Counted from the stretch's first letter, positions 18,018 through 27,120 are shown. The stretch: 58,778 nucleotides of DNA from an uncultured Lachnospiraceae bacterium (GCA_949879775.1 CATLBW010000003.1:1-58778); one strand, 5' to 3'. Notes: a model not told the origin generated them from the letters alone. Made by a program: numbers and translations.

Positions 18018-18599
18018 TTATGCCTCCTTAATTACCTTAATCCTATCCTTGCCCAATTTATATTGATTGCCGCATACCGGACATTTTAAGGCTTGCCCTT
18101 CTGCTCCAAGGGTTGTCCCACATTTACAGACATATCCTTTCAGCCTTGCCGGATTGCCCAATACCAGGCCATAATCCGGAACATCCCTTGTCACCACTGC
18201 GCCGGCGCCGACAAGGGCATACCTTCCGATATCGTGCCCACATATTACTGTCGCGTTAGCGCCTATGGTAGCGCCTTTTTTTACGACCGTCTGCTTAAAT
18301 TCAGCTTTGCGGTTAATGAAGCTTCTGGGATTTACCACATTTGTAAATACGCAGTTTGTCCCTAAAAAAACATCATCCTCACAAATAACGCCGGAATATA
18401 TGGCAATATTATTTTTTATTTTTACCTGATTGCCAATCACGACGCCGCTTTCAATAAAAACATTTGCCCCCAATTTACAATTTTTCCCTATTTTTACACC
18501 ATCCATTATATTGCAATTCTGCCAAACGCAGGTTCCTTCCCCCACATGAGACTTCTCGCTAACAAAAGCGCTGGGATGTATTTTCACACTTCCATCCAT
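18018..18599 (-). CDS. Left-handed beta-helix acetyltransferase (second WbpD-like copy) with zinc-ribbon tail
   Basis: 193 residues of hexapeptide repeats (VKIGKNCKLGANVFIESGVV, GATIGANATVICG) followed by a C-terminal knuckle with cysteines at 158, 160, 173 and 176 (VCKCGTTL ... KCPVCGNQY). It is a clear paralogue of the protein at 7932-8504, including the tail. It is expected to acetylate an amino group of a UDP-aminosugar. The ATG at 18599 (MDGSVKIHPS) is chosen because GGGAGG lies 9 bases upstream; an ATG at 18617 would overlap the aminotransferase. Confidence 0.88.
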   Translation of the reverse strand: MDGSVKIHPSAFVSEKSHVGEGTCVWQNCNIMDGVKIGKNCKLGANVFIESGVVIGNQVKIKNNIAIYSGVICEDDVFLGTNCVFTNVVNPRSFINRKAEFKQTVVKKGATIGANATVICGHDIGRYALVGAGAVVTRDVPDYGLVLGNPARLKGYVCKCGTTLGAEGQALKCPVCGNQYKLGKDRIKVIKEA

Positions 18600-18604
18600 A
18601 CGGT

Positions 18605-19780
18605 TTATCCCTCCCATGCATTCACACAATTTATCACTTTATCAATCTCTTCCTCTGATAATTCCGGAAACATTGGGATTGCCACGCCATGCCCTGCCAG
18701 AATTTCCGCATTCGGCATATCCCCTGGATGATAGCCCAAATCCTCGAACACTTTCTGCAAATGCAGCGGGACCGGGAAATATACGCCTGTGGCTATTCCA
18801 TGCTCCTCCATATAGGCGCGGAAACTGTCCCTGTCTCCCACTTCCAGCACAAAGACATAGTAAATATGGCTGCCAAAGGCCCCACAAACCGGCTTTTTCA
18901 CCGCAGGATTGGTTATTTCCCCATGGTAGCGCTTTGCAATCTCACCCCGCCTTTGATTCCAGCCATCCAGGTACGGCAGCTTGACGCGCAGCAATGCTGC
19001 CTGCAGCGCATCCAGCCTGGAATTATGCCCTATCACAAAATTAAAATATTTGGGCAGGTTTCCATGAAAATCTATGCTCCCCGGCTCCACTTCAATTCCC
19101 TTTTTCTTTCCATATGCAAGAAGCCCATTTTCGCCGCTCCCATGCACACGGTATGCCTGGCACAGCCGGTAAAGCTCTTCCTTATCGGTCACAACCATGC
19201 CGCCATCCCCGGCGCAGCCAAGGTTCTTAGTTGGGAAAAAAGACACGCACCCCATATCCCCCATGGAGCCTGCCTTCTTTCCTTTATACTGCGCCCCTGC
19301 TGCCTGGGCACAGTCCTCAATCACATATAAGTTATGCTGTTTGGCAATTTCATTGATTTTATCCATGTCCGCACACTGCCCATAAAGATGTATGGGGATA
19401 ATGGCTTTCGTATGCCCTGTAACCTTACTTTCAACCGCCGCAGCGTCCATCACATACGTATCATCGGTACAATCCACAAATACCGGCTTTGCGCCTACCA
19501 CCGCAATTGCCTCCGCTGTGGCAAAGAAACTCATAGCGCAGGTGATGACTTCGTCACCCTGCCCGACGCCTGCTGCTAAAAGGGCTAATACTAAAGCATC
19601 TGTCCCGTTTCCCACACCTACCGCATATTTGGTCCCGCAATAAGCTGCAAATTCCTTTTCAAACTGAGCAACCTCTTCTCCAAGTATATATTTCCCAGAA
19701 TGCAAAACCTTCAACGCAGCTCTGTCTAATTGTCCTTCCAGGCTTTTGTACTGGCGCGTTAATTCCATCAACGGTATCAT
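18605..19780 (-). CDS. DegT/DnrJ/EryC1-type aminotransferase
   Basis: 391 residues. The PLP-lysine motif SFFPTKNLGCAGDGG contains Lys185, with IEDCAQAAGA at 154-163 before it. Sugar aminotransferase of the same class as the 5800-6930 gene but clearly diverged and about 15 residues longer. Lying between Ugd and the WbpD/WbpB-like genes, it completes a second aminate/acetylate/dehydrogenate set. Substrate unknown; a 3-keto UDP-hexuronate is the natural guess from gene order. Confidence 0.9.
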   Translation of the reverse strand: MIPLMELTRQYKSLEGQLDRAALKVLHSGKYILGEEVAQFEKEFAAYCGTKYAVGVGNGTDALVLALLAAGVGQGDEVITCAMSFFATAEAIAVVGAKPVFVDCTDDTYVMDAAAVESKVTGHTKAIIPIHLYGQCADMDKINEIAKQHNLYVIEDCAQAAGAQYKGKKAGSMGDMGCVSFFPTKNLGCAGDGGMVVTDKEELYRLCQAYRVHGSGENGLLAYGKKKGIEVEPGSIDFHGNLPKYFNFVIGHNSRLDALQAALLRVKLPYLDGWNQRRGEIAKRYHGEITNPAVKKPVCGAFGSHIYYVFVLEVGDRDSFRAYMEEHGIATGVYFPVPLHLQKVFEDLGYHPGDMPNAEILAGHGVAIPMFPELSEEEIDKVINCVNAWEG

Positions 19781-19791
19781 CTGTTTTCCTC

Positions 19792-21102
19792 CTAAAATCC
19801 CATGCCAATGTACTCTAATCCTGCCTCTTCCATCTCTCCCCGGTCAAAAATATGGCGCAAATCAAAAATTTTCCCACCAGGCATCGCCGCTGCCAGAAGC
19901 TCGCTGTCCAAGTTGCGGAATTCCGCCCACTCCGTCAGTACCGCCACCGCGTCTATATCCTTTAACGTATCCTTTGCGCTATTACACCATTGCAGCTTGT
20001 CCTTAGGCAAAACCATCTGCGCCGTCTCCATCGCCTCCGGGTCATAAACTTTTATCTGGAATTTCCCTGTATTTAACAGCATGTCTATCACGGTAACCGC
20101 AGGAGCCTCCCGCATATCATCCGTCTCCGGCTTAAATGCAAGCCCTAAGACTGCAATCCTGCCGCCATCAGGCATTGACGAAATGATTTTCTTTGCTGCC
20201 AATTCCTTCTGGTGGATATTGGCATTAATTACACTCTCCACCACGGTCATAGGCGCCCCATATTTTCTTCCAGTGCTTGCCAGCGCTTTCGTATCCTTTG
20301 GGAAACAGGAACCTCCATACCCTGGCCCTGGATGGAGGAACTTAGGTGATATCCTCCCATCCGCCCCCATTGCCGACGCTACCTCTATGGCATTGGCCCC
20401 CACCTTATCGCAGAGGTTTGCAATCTCATTGATAAAAGTAATCTTCGTTGCCAAAAAAGCATTGGAAGCATATTTAATCATCTCTGCCGTCTCCGGCGTG
20501 GTGACAATCATCGGTTTCTTGGAACGGACAAACACATGGTATAGTTTCCTAAGTTTTTTCTCCGCCCTGGGGCTTTCCACCCCCAGCACGATACGGTCAG
20601 GGTTCAAAAAATCTCCTACCGCTTTGCCCTCCCTTAAAAATTCAGGATTAGAAGCGACGTCAAACCCAATTTCTTCTCCGCGCCTTTCAAGTTCAGCCTG
20701 GATGATTTTTGCCACCTCCCTGGACGTCCCGATCGGTACTGTGGATTTATCTACAATGACCTTATATTCATTCATATATATGCCAATATCGCGTGCCGTC
20801 CCATAGACATAGCTCAAGTCTGCATCGCCATTTTTATCTTCCGGCGTGCCTACCGCAATAAAAACCAACTCTCCGAACTCAACCGCCGCCTTTGTATCTG
20901 TTGTAAATTGGATGCGGCCCGCCCTGAGGTTCCTCTCCAGCAAATCTACCGCCCCCGGCTCGTAAATGGGGCATTTGCCATTCCTTAAAGACGCTATCTT
21001 CTCAGACTCTATATCCAAGCATACCACATCATTGCCAAATTCCGCAAACCCAAGCCCGGCTATAAGGCCGACGTATCCAGTGCCTATTACAGTTATTCTC
21101 AT
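19792..21102 (-). CDS. ugd: UDP-glucose 6-dehydrogenase
   Basis: 436 residues, full length. Converts UDP-glucose to UDP-glucuronate with two NAD+. Rossmann motif VIGTGYVGLIAGLGFAEFG at 5-23, the SNPEFLREG segment at 151-159, and the catalytic-cysteine motif GPGYGGSCFPKD with Cys266. This is the UDP-glucose branch and differs from the WbpO-like enzyme at the left edge. ATG 21102 (MRITV) is selected with GGAGGA four to five bases upstream; ATG 21105 and GTG 21114 are in frame but too close to or before the ribosome binding site. Confidence 0.95.
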   Translation of the reverse strand: MRITVIGTGYVGLIAGLGFAEFGNDVVCLDIESEKIASLRNGKCPIYEPGAVDLLERNLRAGRIQFTTDTKAAVEFGELVFIAVGTPEDKNGDADLSYVYGTARDIGIYMNEYKVIVDKSTVPIGTSREVAKIIQAELERRGEEIGFDVASNPEFLREGKAVGDFLNPDRIVLGVESPRAEKKLRKLYHVFVRSKKPMIVTTPETAEMIKYASNAFLATKITFINEIANLCDKVGANAIEVASAMGADGRISPKFLHPGPGYGGSCFPKDTKALASTGRKYGAPMTVVESVINANIHQKELAAKKIISSMPDGGRIAVLGLAFKPETDDMREAPAVTVIDMLLNTGKFQIKVYDPEAMETAQMVLPKDKLQWCNSAKDTLKDIDAVAVLTEWAEFRNLDSELLAAAMPGGKIFDLRHIFDRGEMEEAGLEYIGMGF

Positions 21103-21125
21103 CATTTCCTCCACTATAAAACTTT

Positions 21126-22382
21126 CTATAATTTTTCTATAACATCTATCAGTTTGCCAGTAAGCACAGAAAAATCATAGTCTTTTGCCGCCATGCTTGC
21201 GTTTTTGCATAACCTTGCATATTCCTCTCCCGGCAAACCCGACATCTTATGGATCGCCTCGCCCAACTCCCTGGCGCTCATTTTCTTTTCTATCCCACAG
21301 CCATACTTCGTGATAACAGAAAATAAAGTGTCATCATTCCCAATAAGGGGTTTGCCTGACGCCAGATATTCAAAACACTTATTTAAATCGATCCCATATT
21401 TCGTGCCGCCGTCACGGAATGTATATACATTGACGTCCCCCTGGGTAAGCACTGAGGGGACCATGGTTTTTTTCACCATTCCTTTATATTTAATATTATT
21501 TAAGCCGGAATCCCTTATCAACCCGCACAATTCATCAACATAATTCCCTGTTCCCCAAATAAGGATCTTTACCTTATCATTTTGCAGCTCTTTTAAATGC
21601 TGCGCCGCCCCCACCAATTCATCAACGCTGTTTGCCGCGCGTATGGAACCGGTATAATTTACAATAAATTTCCCTTCTTCCGCTAAATCATCATCCGTAA
21701 CGGGATATTTCTCAACATTTTCCCAAAAACGTTTTAAATCAACACCATTGTTGATATGGTAAACTTTATTAAGGTCTATCGGACCTTTGGAGGCTTTGTC
21801 CCATTTCCTGCCCTTGATATACTCTGGCGCACCCTCCATGGTAAATACCAGCGCATCCGCTCTTTTATAAATCCACCGCTCGCCCAAATACATCATGTCC
21901 GTTAAAATGCTTTTTTTCCAGATCCCCATAAGCACCATAGTCTCCGGCCATAAATCCCTCACTTCACAAATGCAAGGAACACGATACTTCTTTGCCAGGT
22001 TTTCTCCCGCAACCAAAGCTAAGGGATGCACCGAGGACGCATATATTACGTCTGGCTTCCCATATCTTTCTGCATATTTTTTAGCTGCATACTGGACATT
22101 TTTATAATAATCCATCATATTTTTAACCCTGCGGATTCCGCCGCCTTTTTCTGAGCAAACTTTCACAACGACCAAGGGGACGCCAATACCTGTCTTTTTT
22201 ACCCTAAATCTCTTTCCCTTTAAATCCACCATATTTTCATTCGTACGCAGATAGGACGCCCCAAATACTACCGGATCATACCCTTGTTTTTTTAACTGCT
22301 CGCTAATCCAAAAATGCCTGCCGCCTTTATCATAAAACTGACCCGTTGCATAATGGTTGAGTATCCAAACTTTTTTCTTCAT
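21126..22382 (-). CDS. Glycosyltransferase family 4, WbuB-like
   Basis: 418 residues. The N-terminus KKKVWILNHYATGQFYDKGG and the middle block VRDLWPETMVLMGIW are typical of the WbuB/Cap5L-like aminosugar transferases of family 4. The C-terminal half has FIVNYTGSIRAANSVDE and KCFEYLASGKPLIG, where the donor-binding glutamate is expected. These enzymes commonly transfer FucNAc-type or other aminosugars. ATG 22382 is chosen with GGAGGG four bases upstream; a longer frame would overlap the preceding gene by about 45 bases. Confidence 0.9.
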   Translation of the reverse strand: MKKKVWILNHYATGQFYDKGGRHFWISEQLKKQGYDPVVFGASYLRTNENMVDLKGKRFRVKKTGIGVPLVVVKVCSEKGGGIRRVKNMMDYYKNVQYAAKKYAERYGKPDVIYASSVHPLALVAGENLAKKYRVPCICEVRDLWPETMVLMGIWKKSILTDMMYLGERWIYKRADALVFTMEGAPEYIKGRKWDKASKGPIDLNKVYHINNGVDLKRFWENVEKYPVTDDDLAEEGKFIVNYTGSIRAANSVDELVGAAQHLKELQNDKVKILIWGTGNYVDELCGLIRDSGLNNIKYKGMVKKTMVPSVLTQGDVNVYTFRDGGTKYGIDLNKCFEYLASGKPLIGNDDTLFSVITKYGCGIEKKMSARELGEAIHKMSGLPGEEYARLCKNASMAAKDYDFSVLTGKLIDVIEKL

Positions 22383-22407
22383 CTTCCCTCCTGTTTCCCT
22401 AACCAGT

Positions 22408-23460
22408 TCAGCTATTTGCACGATATTTTGGGAAAAAACTGCTTTCTCCATCAAAGTTTCCTTCCCTTCTCCTAAAATCTATAAGCTCCTCATAGATATC
22501 GCGGCAAAAAATCTTCTTGCCTAAATAAAAGTCGTAATCTGACTGCCGGTTAAAAGCTTTCTTAAAAGAATACAGATTATCGCATGCTGCGCCTAACCCC
22601 CCGCCAAGATGCAATATCCCGCATCTATTCTCCCCCGCCCATCGGGCTGCTTCATACAACAATAAATTTGTTGGGGCCATATGGCGGTATTCCTTCCTGG
22701 AAGCCGACAAATGATAGTGCATCTTGCCATTAGCGAATAGAAAAATAGAAATCGCTGCAATTTCTTGTTCTGATTTCGTATAAAACCACATAGCATTATA
22801 CTTCAAATCGTTCAATATGCTTTCATAAAACTCCCTGCCAAAGTAGTAATATTCAGCCGCCTGGTCTTTATCCATGGTCGCATTATATATTTCCATGAAT
22901 GTCCCTATGATGCCCACATCCCGCGTCCAATATGTCTTTAGCCCTGATTTCTGCGCCTTCCTAACCATATTGCGGTTTTTGCTGGTAAAATTTTGCCAGA
23001 TTATTTCCGGGGCCCCCGTGTCTATGGCGACCGTCTTTCCCAGGCATACTGTATCATAAATTGCGCCTGCTTTTTGTTGGTTCCCCAAAAGCGGATGGAA
23101 TCTGACAACCTCGCTTACCACATGGTGGTTCCTGCAATAGTCCGTGTATTCCGCATCCAACTGCTCCGTATCTTCTCCCTCTATTAAAAAGCCCCCGTAT
23201 CCATAGGGCGTCGTAAAATCAAAATATGTCTCTTCTTCCACAAAAGAAGATAACCTCTCATATTTACCAATATCCCGCTTCATAACGACATTAATTGCCC
23301 TTGTTTTATCTCCTAAAAAGTGCAAAAGCAACGGTTCGCCGTCTCCATGAACCCAAAATGCTTTCACGTATCCAGAAAGGTAATACACATCATAATCTTT
23401 AAAACTGCGGACAACCGTGTCCCACTTTTCACTATCTTCCAGGCTTATTGCTTCTATCAT
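22408..23460 (-). CDS. FemAB-like / double-GNAT acyltransferase
   Basis: 350 residues. DYDVYYLSGYVKAFW at the N-terminus, NRNMVRKAQKSGLKTYW in the middle and YHLSASRKEYRHMAPTNLLL then GGGLGAACDNLYSFKKAFN near the C-terminus form the paired GNAT folds of the FemX/BioF2-like group. Members attach an aminoacyl or acyl group to an amino group, classically from aminoacyl-tRNA onto lipid II. Next to ATP-grasp, GNAT and aminotransferase genes it may acylate an aminosugar of the repeat unit. Donor unknown. Confidence 0.8.
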   Translation of the reverse strand: MIEAISLEDSEKWDTVVRSFKDYDVYYLSGYVKAFWVHGDGEPLLLHFLGDKTRAINVVMKRDIGKYERLSSFVEEETYFDFTTPYGYGGFLIEGEDTEQLDAEYTDYCRNHHVVSEVVRFHPLLGNQQKAGAIYDTVCLGKTVAIDTGAPEIIWQNFTSKNRNMVRKAQKSGLKTYWTRDVGIIGTFMEIYNATMDKDQAAEYYYFGREFYESILNDLKYNAMWFYTKSEQEIAAISIFLFANGKMHYHLSASRKEYRHMAPTNLLLYEAARWAGENRCGILHLGGGLGAACDNLYSFKKAFNRQSDYDFYLGKKIFCRDIYEELIDFRRREGNFDGESSFFPKYRANS

Positions 23461-23491
23461 TGTACACCCACTTCCAGAACTATTATAAATA

Positions 23492-24643
23492 TCAATTTGC
23501 CTCTATCTTTTTTAACAGCGCTTTGATATCCGGCTTTCCTTCCTTGTCAAAATATATAAAATAATTAAGCCCTTCCTCATCGTTAAATATTATTTTAGAG
23601 GGTCCCTCACTCACTTGATGTTTTGCATACAGCCAGGGAAACTTTTGGCATTCATCAAAAATCGGTTTTAAATATGCCGTTTCTTCTGTCAGGAAATAAA
23701 TGCCTGCATAATTCTTCTCCAAATTGATGGGTTCATGGCCTGCAAACTGATTCAAGGCAATCCAAATTATACCCGAGACAAATGGGTAGCCTGTGCTCAG
23801 TTCAGTCAACGGATACGTAATATGGTCCCCTCCCGGACGGGCATTAATTTCAATCAAATAAACCTTTCCCTCTATAATTTTGATTTCTGTATGGCAAGGA
23901 CCGTTCTCTATACCAACTGCAGCCAGCATCTTAGAAATAACATACTCCACTTCCCTGCGCATCCCTTCACTCAGCGAAGCTGGCTGGTGGTGCCCCAATT
24001 CATTACAATGCGGTGGTCCCGATGTATCTTTCTGTGTTATCTGAACAACATAATTCCGCCCATGATCGGACAGGCTTTCCACAGAATACTCCGTCCCCCC
24101 CTCAAGGTATTCCTCAATCAATACACCTTTTACCCTTGAGAAAGGCAGCGCCCTCCCAACTGCTTCAATTAATTCTTTTTGGGACCAAACCACACGAATG
24201 CCTCGCTTCCCTCCTGCTGCAACCGGCTTTACAATAACAGGGAATTTATCCATCTGTGGTATATCGCCTTCCACATAATTCCAAAATCTTGGTTGGTTTA
24301 ATCCTTTTACCTTATTTACTTTTTCTCTTGTAAGGTACTTGTTTGTTATTTCCTCTGCAGCCTTTACCAAATTCCCATTCAGCCCAAGGTTAGACGCCAC
24401 CTTTGCCGTCGGCAGGATTGTCAGCTCTGTCGTAGCTATCACGCCAGTAACCTTGTTTTCCAAACAGATACGTGTAATCTCATCCGTGTCAAAAATATTA
24501 ACCTCATGGAAATAGTCAACTGCATTGCATGCGATGTCGCTGCTGTCATACGAAAAACAATGCGACTCAATCCCAAGTTCCCGTGCCCTGTCGCCCACAA
24601 CTTTTGCCATAATGCCAGAGCCTATAACTGCAATCTTATCCAT
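23492..24643 (-). CDS. ATP-grasp ligase
   Basis: 383 residues. N-terminal pre-ATP-grasp fold (IAVIGSGIMAKVVGDRA), central ATP-binding block FPVIVKPVAAGGKRGIRVV, then VLIEEYLEGGTEYSVES and HTEIKIIEGKVYLIEINARP with the metal-binding E-x-N. ATP-grasp enzymes of this form join a carboxylate to an amine through an acyl phosphate. In this cluster it most likely couples an amino acid or small acid to an aminosugar, or builds the small acid itself. Reaction not determinable. Confidence 0.85.
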   Translation of the reverse strand: MDKIAVIGSGIMAKVVGDRARELGIESHCFSYDSSDIACNAVDYFHEVNIFDTDEITRICLENKVTGVIATTELTILPTAKVASNLGLNGNLVKAAEEITNKYLTREKVNKVKGLNQPRFWNYVEGDIPQMDKFPVIVKPVAAGGKRGIRVVWSQKELIEAVGRALPFSRVKGVLIEEYLEGGTEYSVESLSDHGRNYVVQITQKDTSGPPHCNELGHHQPASLSEGMRREVEYVISKMLAAVGIENGPCHTEIKIIEGKVYLIEINARPGGDHITYPLTELSTGYPFVSGIIWIALNQFAGHEPINLEKNYAGIYFLTEETAYLKPIFDECQKFPWLYAKHQVSEGPSKIIFNDEEGLNYFIYFDKEGKPDIKALLKKIEAN

Positions 24644-24672
24644 GCGAACCCTCTTTCCCTAAGATCCTTTCA

Positions 24673-24783
24673 CTACAGATCCTTCACCAGTTGATATTGT
24701 TCATCTTTAAACCCACACTTATGGTGCATCATAAGCGACGCAGTATTCCCTGCATCAGCATGTGTATAAATTATGTCAACGCC
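24673..24783 (-). pseudogene. Remnant of a GNAT acetyltransferase C-terminus
   Basis: In the 151-base gap between the GNAT gene and the ATP-grasp gene one frame encodes GVDIIYTHADAGNTASLMMH followed by HKCGFKDEQYQLVKDL and a stop. This looks like the last 36 residues of a GNAT enzyme (A-x-x-GN-x-AS-x-x-M ... KCGFK) but has no start or N-terminal domain in frame. Either it is a decayed second GNAT or the displaced tail of a longer relative of the upstream gene. Confidence 0.45.
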
Positions 24784-24794
24784 ACGCATCAATA

Positions 24795-25319
24795 TCAGCA
24801 AGGGCCTTCCCCTCGCTGATATACTGAGCCAATCCTTCTATTTCCCATAATTTCATCTTCACAGATTTTTTTTACTAGCTGAATACGTTCCGCCCCGAAC
24901 CGCTCTCTTCTATAAAAATTTAATGCACCTTTGTTATCTGCCTCTGCATGCAGATAGATGGCATGGTAGCCTCTCTGGCTTGCCTCAGTTTCAAGGTGGC
25001 TAAGCAATTGTCTCCCAATGCCGAACCCCCTCTTTTCCTGCCCTACATGGAGAATACTTACATACAATCTATTGCTGTCATCACGAAACGGGTACTCATA
25101 CGCCCAGACAAAACCGATGCAACGGCCACCCTCAATGGCCCCGTAGGAAATCGCTTTACCTTCTTCAAGATACTTTTTCAACTCCCTGTATTTACAAACT
25201 GCATCCTCCCGCCTAAACGACTCTTCATATGCACACATAGCAGCGCTCTCAAAAATATAATCTGTTAACTCTTGCTGATAATATTCACAATCTTTTACTG
25301 TCAAACGCTTAATGTCCAT
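24795..25319 (-). CDS. GNAT-family N-acetyltransferase
   Basis: 174 residues. The acetyl-CoA-binding motif A is seen as LHVGQEKRGFGIGRQLLSHL (Q-x-x-G-x-G family form) and motif B as IYLHAEADNKGALNFYRRERF. It overlaps the end of the aminotransferase by 11 bases (ATG 25319). An amino group made by that aminotransferase is the obvious acceptor, which would make the pair functionally PglE/PglD-like though not homologous to PglD. The last 15 or so residues (GNRRIGSVYQRGEGPC) look unlike the family and run into the remnant downstream, so the true C-terminus may have been altered. Confidence 0.82.
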   Translation of the reverse strand: MDIKRLTVKDCEYYQQELTDYIFESAAMCAYEESFRREDAVCKYRELKKYLEEGKAISYGAIEGGRCIGFVWAYEYPFRDDSNRLYVSILHVGQEKRGFGIGRQLLSHLETEASQRGYHAIYLHAEADNKGALNFYRRERFGAERIQLVKKICEDEIMGNRRIGSVYQRGEGPC

Positions 25320-26409
25320 ATTTATTTACCCCACTTAAAACACTGGCAATCCTAAGCATGTCATCTTCCTCATATCTCTGGTCTATTGGTATACATAACA
25401 TATTCAGATACAATTTACTTCCACTGCCAAAAATATCAGGCAGAATATCTGGCTTTGGCCAGATTATCGGAGCGTAAATCCTCCTGTCGCAAAGAAGTTT
25501 TTGCACATATTCCCGTTCTGCTGCCATTATTGGACAATATAATGGGACTACCCCCTCTTGCAGTTCAGGAAAAACGATTCCTATCCCCGCTATATTGCGA
25601 ATCTCCTTTGTCAATGTAACATAATTGCTTCTTCGCTTTTGCTTCATGCTACTGATATCCAAAGATGCTTGCATGGCGTAGGATAGTGGGCTAATTTTAT
25701 ATCTGGCAGACTGTTTATCTAAAATTTCTTCCGCTATTTTATATTTCTCCAAAAAATTATCTTTTTTCCCAATTTGATGAAACAGATAGTTATATTTCGC
25801 ATAGCCTGCGTCAACTTTAGCTCGTTCCAACTCTGTGTCAACATCCAAAGGCTTTCTTTCTATCTTCCCACCCTTGCAAACCAATATTCCCCCGTCCGGA
25901 ATTCCATGCCATTTCCGCAAACTCGCAACAAAAAAATCAGCATCTAACGGCTGGATATCACTGTACAGGCACTGCGTCCGATCCTCTATGATATATATTC
26001 CAAGCTCCCTGATTTCGCCAATAACCCCACTGATATCCGGCATTGTGTCAAAACCAAAATATCTATGGATAATAAGCACGCCGACTTCCGATTCCTTTAA
26101 ATCAGCTAAAAACCCATCTTTCTCTATCCCCAACCCTGCATTTATGCCATACATCTTCAAGCCATAGCCAGATTCTAAAAAAGGCTGGATCACCGTTTCA
26201 CATGTAAATGAGGGGACTGCTGCAACCTTGGAGACATTGGGGTCTTGCAATTCAATTATTTCAAGAGCAAGGGATATTGCTGAACGGCAAGTTGACAGAA
26301 AACAATAATCACTCCCCGTCAACCCAAAACTTTGAGGGGTAACCTCCTGTAAATATGTATACTTATCAGCGGGATTTATCCAAAAGTTACTGCCGATTTC
26401 GCTTAACAT
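25309..26409 (-). CDS. DegT-like PLP-dependent aminotransferase
   Basis: 366 residues. The fold type I PLP motif reads DFFVASLRKWHGIPDGG with Lys166, after IIEDRTQCLYSD at 141-152. The glycan-type SFFPxK is replaced by ASLRKW, and DRTQ stands where DAAQ is usual, so this belongs to a divergent branch. It overlaps the PglC-like gene by 23 bases, with GGGAGGGG as ribosome binding site, and the GNAT gene by 11. Position right after the initiating transferase suggests it supplies an amino group for the first sugar or for an amino-acid substituent. Confidence 0.82.
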   Translation of the reverse strand: MLSEIGSNFWINPADKYTYLQEVTPQSFGLTGSDYCFLSTCRSAISLALEIIELQDPNVSKVAAVPSFTCETVIQPFLESGYGLKMYGINAGLGIEKDGFLADLKESEVGVLIIHRYFGFDTMPDISGVIGEIRELGIYIIEDRTQCLYSDIQPLDADFFVASLRKWHGIPDGGILVCKGGKIERKPLDVDTELERAKVDAGYAKYNYLFHQIGKKDNFLEKYKIAEEILDKQSARYKISPLSYAMQASLDISSMKQKRRSNYVTLTKEIRNIAGIGIVFPELQEGVVPLYCPIMAAEREYVQKLLCDRRIYAPIIWPKPDILPDIFGSGSKLYLNMLCIPIDQRYEEDDMLRIASVLSGVNKYGH

Positions 26410-27076
26410 TTACCCCTCCCCTTTCAACGTCTAAGGGCTGATGCAGCCTTAGCTTCTTGCCTTTGGCTTCAATATACCACTGCCCATCTCCATCCCTTTC
26501 CACAGAAGACGCATCCGCAATATCCTTTCGCATCAATACTTTTCTTACTGTTTGCAAAATAATTTTCATATCCATTGCAAATGTAATATTATTCACATAT
26601 TTGATATCATAGGCAAATATCTCCTCCCATGTAAGGAAACTTCTCCCATTGACCTGGGCCAGCCCCGTCAACCCGGGCCGCACATCATGGCGATGGCTCT
26701 CCTGCTCTGTATAATAAGGCAAGTAACTTACAAGCAACGGCCTTGGTCCCACAAAAGACAAATCTCCTATGAGGATGTTAAATAGTTCCGGCAGCTCATC
26801 TAAAGAAGTTGTCCTAAGGACCCTGCCATAACTGGTAAGCCTTATATCATCGGGTAACAGCCTTCCTTTGCCATCCTTATCATTTGTCATCGTCCTGAAC
26901 TTAATAATCTTGATTACCCTCTGGTTAAGCCCCGGACGTTTTTGAACAAAAAATGGGTTTCCCTTCATTTGGGCTACACCAATAATTGTTAACAACAGAA
27001 AAACCGGTGAGAAAACTATCAATGCACTAATAGAAAATGCAATATCCAATATCCTTTTAAAACATTTAGCGTACAT
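26387..27076 (-). CDS. Initiating phosphoglycosyl transferase (PglC-like bacterial sugar transferase)
   Basis: 229 residues, a small monotopic enzyme. A re-entrant hydrophobic helix at about 10-33, KFRTM at 59-63, the catalytic Asp-Glu pair in SLDELPELFN (Asp93-Glu94, the same numbering as Campylobacter PglC) and SFVGPRPLL with RPGLTGLAQVNGR after it. It moves a phospho-sugar from a UDP-sugar to undecaprenyl phosphate and starts the repeat unit. Likely substrate: the UDP-4-amino/acetamido-4,6-dideoxy sugar made by the PglF/PglE-like pair at 29986-33032. First gene of the central operon, with AGGAG six bases upstream of the ATG. Confidence 0.93.
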   Translation of the reverse strand: MYAKCFKRILDIAFSISALIVFSPVFLLLTIIGVAQMKGNPFFVQKRPGLNQRVIKIIKFRTMTNDKDGKGRLLPDDIRLTSYGRVLRTTSLDELPELFNILIGDLSFVGPRPLLVSYLPYYTEQESHRHDVRPGLTGLAQVNGRSFLTWEEIFAYDIKYVNNITFAMDMKIILQTVRKVLMRKDIADASSVERDGDGQWYIEAKGKKLRLHQPLDVERGGVNVKRNRQ

Positions 27077-27120
27077 ATTTTACTCCTAAACATTTCTCTA
27101 AGCTCCATACTACCCCACAC

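Noticed and set aside
18689-20806. Long plus-strand open frames (over 200 codons) opposite the aminotransferase and ugd.
   Set aside because: They mirror conserved minus-strand genes, have no ribosome binding sites and no recognisable domain.
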